A stretch of DNA of 64,000 bases from positions 62,001 through 126,000 of IMG/VR virus record IMGVR_UViG_3300033153_013547; one strand, 5' to 3'. Positions 15,434-21,696 of this stretch are shown here, in pieces (the stretch's first letter is position 1; every line of letters begins with the position of its first letter). This stretch comes from a virus. The notes under the pieces are model-generated. The model saw only the letters and a program-made list of their open reading frames with translations, had not been told where the DNA came from and ran no database searches. Position numbers and translations under genes: made by a program.

Positions 15434-15847
15434 TTAGTGATATATCTCAACATTCAGATCAAGATCAGCCAGTTTATCAGACATCATCTGCCTAACCACT
15501 GGCCAATCCAGACCTCCAAGGCCACATCCAAGCCTGGGGAAGGCTATGGACCTAAAACTCCAGGTTTGGGTGGCAAAATCATCAAGACCATCAGAGATAT
15601 ACTCCAATTTGCTTGGATCTCTCCAATGATCCTTGGTGGGGAACAGTAGAACATTCTCCACCAAGATGACCTTGCCAGGCCTTAGAATGCCTGCAGAGCA
15701 TAGCCTGGCATACTCTGCAAACACCATGGGAAACCTTGCTTTGAACTCCAAGGCAAGACCCTTGCCCATCACGCCAACACAGTTGACGGGATTGACAAGA
15801 ACCTCACATTTGGAATCAAACAGATCCCCCCGCAGCAACAACAACAT
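15434..15847 (-). CDS. macrodomain protein, DarG/TARG1-like ADP-ribosyl hydrolase
   Basis: 137 residues. N19-PVNCVGVMGKGLALEFK and the later FPRLGCGLGGLDWPVV match the macrodomain branch containing DarG and TARG1, including the lysine in the MGKG loop used for catalysis (K29 here). These enzymes remove ADP-ribose from thymidine in DNA or from glutamate in proteins. The start at 15847 follows AAAGGAGGAGGAG; the in-frame extension upstream is leader repeat. Pairing with a NADAR gene suggests that both ADP-ribosylated thymine and guanine are targets. Confidence 0.88.
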   Translation of the reverse strand: MLLLLRGDLFDSKCEVLVNPVNCVGVMGKGLALEFKARFPMVFAEYARLCSAGILRPGKVILVENVLLFPTKDHWRDPSKLEYISDGLDDFATQTWSFRSIAFPRLGCGLGGLDWPVVRQMMSDKLADLDLNVEIYH

Positions 15848-15859
15848 CTCCTCCTCCTT

Positions 15860-15963
15860 TACCCCAAAGCACAACTCTTTGGGGTAAAATCGCCATGTAT
15901 TCATCATGGCACAATGTAGCTTCATGGCCACCAGCTACTCGGCCAAGCAGTTTAATCACGAGG
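15860..15963 (-). repeat. leader element, copy g
   Basis: Leader of the macrodomain-NADAR operon. All three hairpins are intact (15860-15882, 15890-15908, 15914-15936; stem 1 GTAGCT/AGCTAC), followed by AAAGGAGGAGGAG. In this copy the sequence can be read in frame into the gene. Confidence 0.88.
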
Positions 15964-16155
15964 ATATCTGATGACATCATTCATGGTATCATGGTCAATA
16001 TCAGCAGATATCGTCTTGATTGCTTCCAACTTGATGAAAGCGCACAGAAGTCCCCGCACTTCTTCGATTTCATCAAATAAAATCTTGCTCCGATGAAAGA
16101 GCAAGACTATCGTCACCACAAGGGCGGCGATAATAATCGACATTAATAACAACAT
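15952..16155 (-). CDS. small membrane protein, 67 aa
   Basis: Starts at 16155 after AAAGGAGGAGGAG (an ATG four codons in is an alternative). A single membrane helix (MSIIIAALVVTIVLLF) is followed by a 45-residue cytoplasmic-type tail with a helical ILFDEIEEVRGLLCAFIKL stretch. It ends YPRD where the leader repeat of the next gene begins. Function unknown. Confidence 0.65.
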   Translation of the reverse strand: MLLLMSIIIAALVVTIVLLFHRSKILFDEIEEVRGLLCAFIKLEAIKTISADIDHDTMNDVIRYPRD

Positions 16156-16169
16156 CTCCTCCTCCTTTA

Positions 16170-16260
16170 CCCCAAAGCACAACTCTTTGGAGCAAAATCG
16201 CCATGTATTCATCATGGCACAATGCAGCTTCATGGCCACCAGCTACTCGGCCAAGCAGTT
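16170..16260 (-). repeat. leader element, copy h
   Basis: Leader of the 15952 gene. Hairpin 3 (16170-16192) has one changed base in its 3' arm as read on the plus strand (CTTTGGAG), hairpin 2 (16200-16218) is intact, and hairpin 1 (16224-16246) is GTAGCT/AGCTGC with a U-G pair. Confidence 0.85.
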
Positions 16261-16561
16261 ACTTCTTCTGCTTTTCAACCCATTCCTTTATCACGTCTCC
16301 GTGACAAGGGCTGGGTTTGCAAAAGCAGACAAGGGTCTTCCCATCAAGTTCAAGCACCCTCCTCTTGAACTCGGGGTCAGACCCCAATCTGCTCAGGAAG
16401 TACTCCCTATACTTAGGTAGGGAGCTACCCCCTGAGCCGGGGAATGGATTCCCAAAATATCCATCCATTCCCCTACCAGCCCTTCCTATGTAAACATAGG
16501 AAGGGTCATCGCGCCACCCCTTAGGGGCGTCGCGAATATTAATAACGTTGATAGGCAACAA
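16259..16561 (-). CDS. DUF4326 family protein
   Basis: About 100 residues. VYIGRAGRGMDGYFGNPFPG and the C-terminal LVCFCKPSPCHGDVIKEWV are the two hallmark blocks of DUF4326, with C-x-C and C-H-G-D residues. The family is common in phages and is presumed to act on nucleotides or to bind metal; its activity is not firmly known to me. The best start is TTG at 16561, five bases after AAGGAGG; a GTG at 16594 has no binding site. No leader element of its own. Confidence 0.82.
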   Translation of the reverse strand: MLPINVINIRDAPKGWRDDPSYVYIGRAGRGMDGYFGNPFPGSGGSSLPKYREYFLSRLGSDPEFKRRVLELDGKTLVCFCKPSPCHGDVIKEWVEKQKK

Positions 16562-16629
16562 AATCACCTCCTTTTGTTGCCGGTCAATCGACACGGTTTC
16601 GGCAGACCACGTGTCATTCTGCAGACAAA

Positions 16630-17070
16630 TTACATGAAATCTCCCACAATCAGGTCACCCTTCTTGTGGGAGATTTTCTTCCCCCTTGGTCGGGGCGCAG
16701 GCACCTTCTTGGCGGGCACCTTCTTGGCAGGTGCCTTAACCTCTCTGGGCCACTTGCAATAATGCTTGACTGGCCCAGAGGCAGGCCGCTCTGCTGTTGC
16801 TGCCACCACTTCCACAGCAACAGCCTTTTTCACAGTAGGCCCAACCACATCATGGATGAGCCTACTGCAACACAGCTGCTTCCTGAGACGAAGTATTGCC
16901 TCGCCTCCGTCCACGCCTGTGGGGATCGTGCCCCTCCAACCGGGAACACGTTCCCCGTTGAGGTAGGCTTCACAGTACTGAAGCCCACCCCTTTCAAACA
17001 GGGGGGAGAATTTAATCTTTACCCTCTTCCCCCCCAACAAAATGTCAGGGGGACGAATCAAATTAGGCAC
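16630..17070 (-). CDS. hypothetical protein with basic AK-rich tail, 146 aa
   Basis: A GTG start (17070) follows AAGGAGTGTGTTACT. The first 65 residues form a compact domain (VKIKFSPLFERGGLQYCEAY, then ERVPGWRGTIPTG). The last 45 residues carry an alanine-lysine-proline repeat (APAKKVPAKKVPAPRPRG), typical of nucleic-acid-binding tails. No family recognised. It is not preceded by the leader element. Confidence 0.65.
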   Translation of the reverse strand: MPNLIRPPDILLGGKRVKIKFSPLFERGGLQYCEAYLNGERVPGWRGTIPTGVDGGEAILRLRKQLCCSRLIHDVVGPTVKKAVAVEVVAATAERPASGPVKHYCKWPREVKAPAKKVPAKKVPAPRPRGKKISHKKGDLIVGDFM

Positions 17071-17143
17071 AGTAACACACTCCTTTCTGCCAGGTATATC
17101 CTGGATCAGATGAGCAGTTTATTGTCTTGCTCAGGACACAATG

Positions 17144-17464
17144 TTATAAACCAAGTTCCTCCCTGACACGATCCCTATTGACGGGATAAATGTTTATCTC
17201 ATCTATCCCATCAATAGAAACCCTGAACAATTGCCAGGGGCCCCCATCTGCTGGGATGAACCAGTATAGAGGATTATACCCCTTGGCTTCCTCAAACTCC
17301 TTCGCTGCTCTTCCGAACAGCGAATTCTTCCGGGGATTTTGTTGCCAAACTTCTCCCCAAATCTGCCCTATTGGCTTGGCAGATTTGAGCATCACCCCAG
17401 AAATGGTGGCTCTTGGTGCGGAGCAGACCGCCTTACGCACCAAGGCAATAATTTTCTCTTCCAT
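17144..17464 (-). CDS. hypothetical protein, 106 aa
   Basis: AAGGAGGAAAA precedes the ATG. The N-terminus is helical (EEKIIALVRKAVCSAPRATI); the middle is basic (NPRKNSLFGRAAKEFEEAKG); the end is strand-rich with WFIPADGGPWQLFRV. No family recognised. It has the variant-type leader (copy i). Confidence 0.65.
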   Translation of the reverse strand: MEEKIIALVRKAVCSAPRATISGVMLKSAKPIGQIWGEVWQQNPRKNSLFGRAAKEFEEAKGYNPLYWFIPADGGPWQLFRVSIDGIDEINIYPVNRDRVREELGL

Positions 17465-17470
17465 TTTTCC

Positions 17471-17577
17471 TCCTTAGAAAGAAATCATCACACTTTCGTA
17501 GTGATCAAGTGATCGGATGATCACGCGTAGCTTCATGGCCATCAGCTACTCGGCCATACAGTTTAGTCACGAGGGTC
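17471..17577 (-). repeat. leader element, copy i (variant type)
   Basis: Leader of the 17144 gene and nearly identical to copy b, including the GTGATC-ATCC-GATCAC stem. Hairpin 1 (17527-17549) is GTAGCT/AGCTAC. Its outer end again carries CCCTCGTGACTAAAC, although here the upstream gene does not reach it. Confidence 0.8.
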
Positions 17578-17645
17578 CAGAATGTCACCATGGCTTGTTG
17601 TCAGCCAGAAATGGCTTTCAACCCATAGACCAATGCCCCAACTGA
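17560..17645 (-). pseudogene. possible leftover 3' gene tail ending ...LDPRD
   Basis: Between the stop of the 17646 gene and leader copy i, one frame remains open and ends GDILDPRD-stop, the same tail as the 12308 and 12732 products. It has no start of its own. It looks like the end of a former gene that was replaced by the present neighbour through recombination at the repeats. Confidence 0.35.
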
Positions 17646-18611
17646 CTAAATTCCCCGTGCCCAGAGAGCGTTCCGGCGCGCTTCTTTTTCGGCGCGCGCC
17701 TTTTCAACTCGTTCGCGAAGCTCCGGGGGAACATAGCCCGGCGTGTCGGGCGGTTCCGTAGCAGACACCGTAAATGTCTGCAGGAAAACGCTCGCGTACT
17801 CTTCCACCTGTTCGAGGGACAGCTCGACCCCCGAACGCAGCTCTTTGGGCAACTGGTAATCCAGATCAACTTCCACCACTCTCTCGGCGTGAACCGCGAT
17901 GTGTGGCGGGAGGCTGCCTTGCGTGGTATAAACGTCCTTCCCCATCACGTCATCCACTGCGGCATTCTCCACGACTGGCGTTCCCTTTGTCACCAGTCCT
18001 ATTTTCTCCAGATACGTCACGAACGCCGGATGGCGCGTGACGATGATGTTCCCATTTTCCATGGGAACAATATCCGACGCCCTGAGCAAATCTGACGCGA
18101 TGAAAGAGTACGCCTTGAGCTCACCGCTCGCGTACTCTTCCACCTGTTCAAGGGTCAGTTCGACCCCAGAACGCAGTTCATCGGGTAAATCGAGCGTGAG
18201 CTCGATTAACTTTTCTGAATACACCGCCAAGTGCAGGGGAATATACCCCTGCGTGGTGTAAACAGACCTTAAGGGACCGAGAGGTATCCCCGTCATGTCA
18301 TGACGGCTCCGCACATTCTTGAGCCACGTCACACGCCGTGCGCTGCCGAATGTGTGGATCTTCGCAAAATAACGCGCCACTGCGAGGTGGCGCGAAACGA
18401 CAAGATCTTTCGGCGGATAAATCTCCACTAGTCGGACAACGCGCGACTCGCCCTCCTCCAGGTAATTCCCGTAGGAATCCTGGACGGAACCCGAGGCTAT
18501 CGTCGTTCGATAGCCGTGCTCGATATCTATGGGGCCGCACCGGCGACCCTTGAAGTCCCTGATTTTCTCAAGCCTAGCCTCATTCCAGGCTTGAAACTCC
18601 TTCTCATTCAT
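17646..18611 (-). CDS. tandem Csx16-like two-domain protein, 321 aa
   Basis: Two homologous segments, about residues 68-180 and 199-298, each run from a V-V/I-S/T-RH start through LP-x-HLAV-x-(A/S)E and LRSGVEL(T/S)LEQVEEYAS. The second (IIVTRHPAFVTYLEKIGLV) matches the adjacent 94-residue Csx16-like product; the first has lost the HPA residues (VVSRHLAVARYFAKI). Csx16 proteins accompany type III CRISPR systems and have been linked to cyclic-oligoadenylate ring cleavage. An N-terminal segment (ARLEKIRDFKGRRCG) and a charged C-terminal helix are extra. Starts after AAGGAGAGATTGAT. A phage anti-CRISPR role is inference. Confidence 0.6.
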   Translation of the reverse strand: MNEKEFQAWNEARLEKIRDFKGRRCGPIDIEHGYRTTIASGSVQDSYGNYLEEGESRVVRLVEIYPPKDLVVSRHLAVARYFAKIHTFGSARRVTWLKNVRSRHDMTGIPLGPLRSVYTTQGYIPLHLAVYSEKLIELTLDLPDELRSGVELTLEQVEEYASGELKAYSFIASDLLRASDIVPMENGNIIVTRHPAFVTYLEKIGLVTKGTPVVENAAVDDVMGKDVYTTQGSLPPHIAVHAERVVEVDLDYQLPKELRSGVELSLEQVEEYASVFLQTFTVSATEPPDTPGYVPPELRERVEKARAEKEARRNALWARGI

Positions 18612-18668
18612 ATCAATCTCTCCTTGCCCTGCACTAGCCGCGGCAGGGCTTCGCGGTTGTGTGTTACC

Positions 18669-18953
18669 CTATGCAAACTGCACGATGTACGCCACGGGCG
18701 TGCTGGCGTATTCGCGCACTTGCTCAAGGGTCAGCTCGACCCCCCTCATCTCCGCCGGAATATCCAGCGGAACTTCGATCACTCGCCGCGCATGCACGGC
18801 GAGCCGAAGAGGAAGAACGCCGAAAACGTTCTTCCCCATTACATCGTCGACCGTGGCATGTGCCACGATGGGCGTGCCTTCCGGCACTAACCCTATCTCG
18901 ATCAAATACGTCACCAATGCTGGGTGACGCGTAACAACAATACTTTTATTCAT
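18669..18953 (-). CDS. Csx16-like protein, candidate ring nuclease, 94 aa
   Basis: Short protein with VVTRHPALVTYLIEIGLV at the N-terminus, IVAHATVDDVMGKNVFGVLP in the middle, then LRLAVHARRVIEVPLDIPAE and MRGVELTLEQVREYA. This follows the Csx16 (VVA1548) family order: RHPGA block, GxLPxxLA block, LP-x-E-x-RG-x-ELS block. Typical family length is about 100 residues. It starts after AAAGGAGAAGAG. The gene upstream in transcription order has the leader; downstream is the two-domain paralog, 57 bases away. Known biology of the family suggests degradation of cyclic oligoadenylate signals; not shown here. Confidence 0.65.
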   Translation of the reverse strand: MNKSIVVTRHPALVTYLIEIGLVPEGTPIVAHATVDDVMGKNVFGVLPLRLAVHARRVIEVPLDIPAEMRGVELTLEQVREYASTPVAYIVQFA

Positions 18954-18966
18954 CTCTTCTCCTTTA

Positions 18967-19047
18967 CCCCAAAGCACAACTCTTTGGGGCAAATCGCCAT
19001 GTATTCATCATGGCACAATGCAGCCACAGTGCTGTCGGCTACTCAGC
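18967..19047 (-). repeat. leader element, copy j
   Basis: Leader of the Csx16-like operon. Hairpins 3 (18967-18989) and 2 (18996-19014) are intact; hairpin 1 (19020-19042) is GTAGCC/GGCTGC with one U-G pair. Confidence 0.85.
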
Positions 19048-19048
19048 T

Positions 19049-19233
19049 GTGGGGGGCGATCCTGTTTCGATGTTGACAGGATCCATAAAAAAAGAGAGAG
19101 GCCCGAAGGCCCCTCTCCGATGATGCCTATATTTCTCCTTTCCCGGCATCAGGGAGTTTCACCACTATGCAGGTGACGCATACATTTTGTTTATCCAGAT
19201 GTAAACTGGAATCCGGTTTTGAAAGGGGAGGGG
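19049..19233 (-). repeat. 185-bp duplicated spacer, copy 1, with terminator
   Basis: Nearly identical to 19786-19970. On the minus strand it holds, in order: a CCAG/CTGG hairpin, a 7-bp stem TGATGCC/GGCATCA whose loop displays AAAGGAG, a strong terminator, and an 8-bp stem GATCCTGT/ACAGGATC. The second copy has TGATACC/GGTATCA, a paired change, so the stem is probably functional. It lies between the 19235 gene and leader copy j. Confidence 0.75.
19087..19119 (-). terminator. rho-independent terminator (UUCG loop)
   Basis: On the minus strand GAGAGGGGCC-TTCG-GGCCTCTCTC forms a 10-bp stem with one G-U pair, followed by seven T. It ends transcription of the 19235 gene. Confidence 0.85.
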
Positions 19234-19234
19234 G

Positions 19235-19690
19235 TTACTCTATTATTGGGAGGACATCCCCTTCTTCAAAGTCATACTGCCACGGATCATAATCCGTGGC
19301 AAGACCAATTGCTGTGACCATGTCTTTTGCGACGATCACAGCAAACCCCTGAAATTCCTCGCCCCCATCGTAGGGGACGAGGAACCCCCCGGGTTCCTTT
19401 TCTTCCGGACACTCCGGAAGGTTGGGGGCAAGTTTTCTTGCCCCCAACTGAAGGGTCCTCCAGACGGAGGTTTTTACTCCGTCTAGAAACCCTGACTCCC
19501 CACGTAAAATGGGGTAAAACACGCTAGTCGCTGCAGCGGCCAGCGTGCTCGCTCCTCCGGCTCTCATGAGCCGGAAGTACGAAATATTGCCGCTAACAGC
19601 AACTGGGCACCACGTCCTGTGGAGGGGCAGACACTGCCCATACCCCTCCACAGGGCGTAAAAAGACCGATAGCCAAAAAATTTTAGCCAT
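19235..19690 (-). CDS. hypothetical protein, paralog of the 19972 product, 151 aa
   Basis: Starts at 19690 (GGGAG, six-base spacer). It shares MAKIFWLSV at the N-terminus, YFRLMRAGGAS, SVFYPILRGE, LVPYDGGEEFQGFAVIVAK and a DYDPW...DF tail with the neighbour at 19972. About half of positions are conserved, so the duplication is not recent although the flanking DNA is nearly identical. A conserved DYD-x-W-x-x-DF near the end may be functional. Family not recognised. It has leader copy k upstream and a terminator downstream. Confidence 0.7.
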   Translation of the reverse strand: MAKIFWLSVFLRPVEGYGQCLPLHRTWCPVAVSGNISYFRLMRAGGASTLAAAATSVFYPILRGESGFLDGVKTSVWRTLQLGARKLAPNLPECPEEKEPGGFLVPYDGGEEFQGFAVIVAKDMVTAIGLATDYDPWQYDFEEGDVLPIIE

Positions 19691-19704
19691 TCCCATCTCC
19701 CTTA

Positions 19705-19786
19705 CCCCAAAGCACAACTCTTTGGGGTAAAATCGCCATGTATTCATCATGGCACAATGCAACCACAGTGCTAACGGCTGCTCAGC
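19705..19786 (-). repeat. leader element, copy k
   Basis: Leader of the 19235 gene. Hairpins 3 (19705-19727) and 2 (19735-19753) are intact; hairpin 1 (19759-19781) is GCAGCC/GGTTGC with one G-U pair. Confidence 0.85.
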
Positions 19787-19970
19787 TGTGGGGGGCGATC
19801 CTGTCTCGATGTTGACAGGATCCATAAAAAAAAGAGAGAGGCCCGAAGGCCTCTCTCCGGTGATACCTATATTTCTCCTTTCCCGGTATCAGGGAGTTTC
19901 ACCACTATGCAGGTGACGCATACATTTTGTTTATCCAGATGTAAAAACTGGAATCCGATTTTGAAAAGGG
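19786..19970 (-). repeat. 185-bp duplicated spacer, copy 2, with terminator
   Basis: Second copy of the spacer at 19049-19233, following the 19972 gene. Differences are mostly compensatory: TGATACC/GGTATCA in the middle stem, and a perfect A-U where copy 1 has G-U in the terminator stem. Confidence 0.75.
19826..19858 (-). terminator. rho-independent terminator (UUCG loop)
   Basis: On the minus strand GAGAGAGGCC-TTCG-GGCCTCTCTC is a perfect 10-bp stem followed by eight T. It ends transcription of the 19972 gene. Confidence 0.87.
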
Positions 19971-19971
19971 G

Positions 19972-20442
19972 TTACCCTATTATCGGGATAATATCCCGAT
20001 AATCCGTAGCAAAGTCGTCTCGCCACAGATCGTAATCTATGGCGAGATCAATCGCCGTGGTCGCATTTTTTGCGACTACGACGACAAACCCCTCGAATTC
20101 GCCCCCATCGTAGGGGACGAGCACTTTGCAGAATACCCCGGAACGTTCCGGGATATCGGGGGCAAGCAAAGCTACCCCCACCTGCATTGTTCTCCGGACA
20201 AATGTTACCCACTTGTCTAGAGAATTTACCTCGCTCAAGAGCCAATCCGCATTTGTTAAAATGGGATAAAATATACTAGCCACTATAGCGGTTAGTATAT
20301 CCGCTCCTCCGGCTCTCATGAGCCGGAAGTGCGAAACGCCGTCGCTTTCAGCGACGACGTTCCATGACTCATTATCGGGGGGGTTTTCTTTAAACCCCTC
20401 GATCTTGTCGAGTAAAACTGACAGCCAAAAGATCTTGGCCAT
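19972..20442 (-). CDS. hypothetical protein, paralog of the 19235 product, 156 aa
   Basis: Starts at 20442 after AAAGGAGGAGGAG. It carries the same blocks as its neighbour: AKIFWLSVLL, HFRLMRAGGADIL, SIFYPIL, LVPYDGGEFEGFVVVVAK and a DYDLWRDDF tail, ending IIPIIG. The shared blocks suggest a globular alpha/beta protein without membrane segments. Function unknown. It has leader copy l upstream and the same spacer-terminator unit downstream, so gene and control region were duplicated together. Confidence 0.72.
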   Translation of the reverse strand: MAKIFWLSVLLDKIEGFKENPPDNESWNVVAESDGVSHFRLMRAGGADILTAIVASIFYPILTNADWLLSEVNSLDKWVTFVRRTMQVGVALLAPDIPERSGVFCKVLVPYDGGEFEGFVVVVAKNATTAIDLAIDYDLWRDDFATDYRDIIPIIG

Positions 20443-20456
20443 CTCCTCCTCCTTTG

Positions 20457-20536
20457 CCCCAAAGCACAACTCTTTGGGGCAAATCGCCATGTATTCATCA
20501 TGGCACAATGCAACTTCATTGCTATCAGTTGCTCAG
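20457..20536 (-). repeat. leader element, copy l
   Basis: Leader of the 19972 gene. Hairpins 3 (20457-20479) and 2 (20486-20504) are intact; hairpin 1 (20510-20532) is GCAACT/AGTTGC as in copy d. Confidence 0.85.
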
Positions 20537-20628
20537 CGTCATATCGCAGATTTCCTAACCGGTGTCTGCCAACCGGCCACAGCCAAAATAGTGACTGTGG
20601 CCACCGCCTACGTTGCGGAGGCGGTGGT
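20537..20628 (-). promoter_or_regulatory. three consecutive GC-rich hairpins
   Basis: On the minus strand, after the 20629 gene, come CCACCGCCT/AGGCGGTGG (9 bp), GCCACAG/CTGTGGC (7 bp) and a CCGGT/ACCGG stem, then leader copy l. No T-tract follows, so they may be RNA-stability or processing structures between the first and second genes of the island. Confidence 0.5.
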
Positions 20629-20835
20629 TTAAAACCCCCGAGCCTCAAGGTCGAGGCATATGTCTTCGTATGCCTCGACCTTGAGCTCGTCAGCAAGGGA
20701 ATCTAAATAACTCCCTTGCTGAACGTTGAGGCGTTCTACCTTGCGGCAGAACGCCTCAACAAGCTCAAGGCGACGATAAGGATTCTTGCAATCCTTAATC
20801 GCCTCCTTGAGCTTAAACAACTCAAGAAATCTCAT
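20629..20835 (-). CDS. small helical protein, 68 aa, first gene of the island
   Basis: AAGGAGGTGTTT precedes the ATG at 20835. The product is a charged helical protein (FLELFKLKEAIKDCKNPYRR, then LVEAFCRKVERLNVQQ, then acidic VEAYEDICLDLEARG). It is nearest the divergent control region and is therefore probably the first gene transcribed. Function unknown. Confidence 0.68.
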   Translation of the reverse strand: MRFLELFKLKEAIKDCKNPYRRLELVEAFCRKVERLNVQQGSYLDSLADELKVEAYEDICLDLEARGF

Positions 20836-21342
20836 AAACACCTCCTTCAACGACATAGGGCATCTATTTATACCCCTCTTTGGCCCTATCACAGAATTGT
20901 GTCCATCTTCGACCAGATGGAAGAATTACTCCCTTAGGCCATATAGTTTGGGGGTGGGCATCATCTGATAACTCCACCCCTAAACTATCATTCTGGTCAG
21001 CCCCCCAAAATTCATCACAGAATTGCCTTATAAACAGACAAAAAAATTGCCTCATGAACAAACAACATTCTTCATAGCTAGCTAGATAAAAACTAACTTT
21101 CAGTCAGTCTTCCAAAATTCACAAATTTACTCCTTCATTGAATGATCCATATACTATAAAAACTTTTTCTCAAACAACTTCTCAAAAAATATATGCAGTA
21201 ATAATTCCCATGTAAGGGCTAAAATAAAATCTCTCTCTGGCCTCCAAAATAAAATAATTATTATCTAATAAGGTAGTATAGATGGGTAGATGGGTAGATA
21301 TCCTGCCTTATTTACTAAAATAGGATTTACTTTTAATTAATT
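20836..21342. promoter_or_regulatory. divergent control region between minus island and plus genes
   Basis: About 500 bp without a gene, AT-rich, lying between the start of the minus-strand island and the first plus-strand gene, so promoters for both must lie here. A 15-bp stem with one G-U pair (20943-20957/20974-20988, ATAGTTTGGGGGTGG) lies on the island side. ATCACAGAATTG occurs at about 20888 and 21013. I cannot fix promoter boxes with confidence. Confidence 0.5.
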
Positions 21343-21696
21343 ATGCCACAAACACGTGAAGAACGTATTTCTAACTATGCTGATGTGTCTGTAAGAGTAG
21401 CTGTGAAATACCACATAGATGAAGAGTTGTTGGACTTAGATAGTAATAATAAATATGACCAGAGGTATATGGAAGGGCAGATGTGCTACAAGGAACAAGA
21501 ACTGTTTTTTGAATATAAAATAGAACAGGCTGCCAGGAAAACACTCTGTAAGCTATTTATACAGACTTTAACTGAAATAAAACGTATTATGTATGACTCT
21601 ACTGATCACAGGACTTTTGAATACCTGCAGACAATGAAGGATGTTGCAGAAAAACACCCTATAATAGCAGAATATTTAGAGAGCCATGAATCTTAG
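21343..21696 (+). CDS. hypothetical protein, 117 aa
   Basis: First gene of the plus-strand run. Highly charged and mostly helical (YKEQELFFEYKIEQAARKTL, then FIQTLTEIKRIMYD). No cysteine or nucleotide-binding motif. It overlaps the next start by 11 bases, which indicates coupled translation. No family recognised. Confidence 0.7.
   Translation: MPQTREERISNYADVSVRVAVKYHIDEELLDLDSNNKYDQRYMEGQMCYKEQELFFEYKIEQAARKTLCKLFIQTLTEIKRIMYDSTDHRTFEYLQTMKDVAEKHPIIAEYLESHES

Noticed and set aside
15848-15931. In-frame leader peptide (MAMKLHCAMMNTWRF...) read through the leader element
   Set aside because: The frame joins the gene in only some copies; a one-base difference next to hairpin 3 shifts it in others, and several copies lack the ATG. 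The stems covary instead, so RNA structure, not peptide, is what is kept.
12231-20536. CRISPR array
   Set aside because: The repeats are 80-110 nt, separated by whole genes of variable length and not by uniform spacers. No Cas genes are present apart from the Csx16-like proteins.
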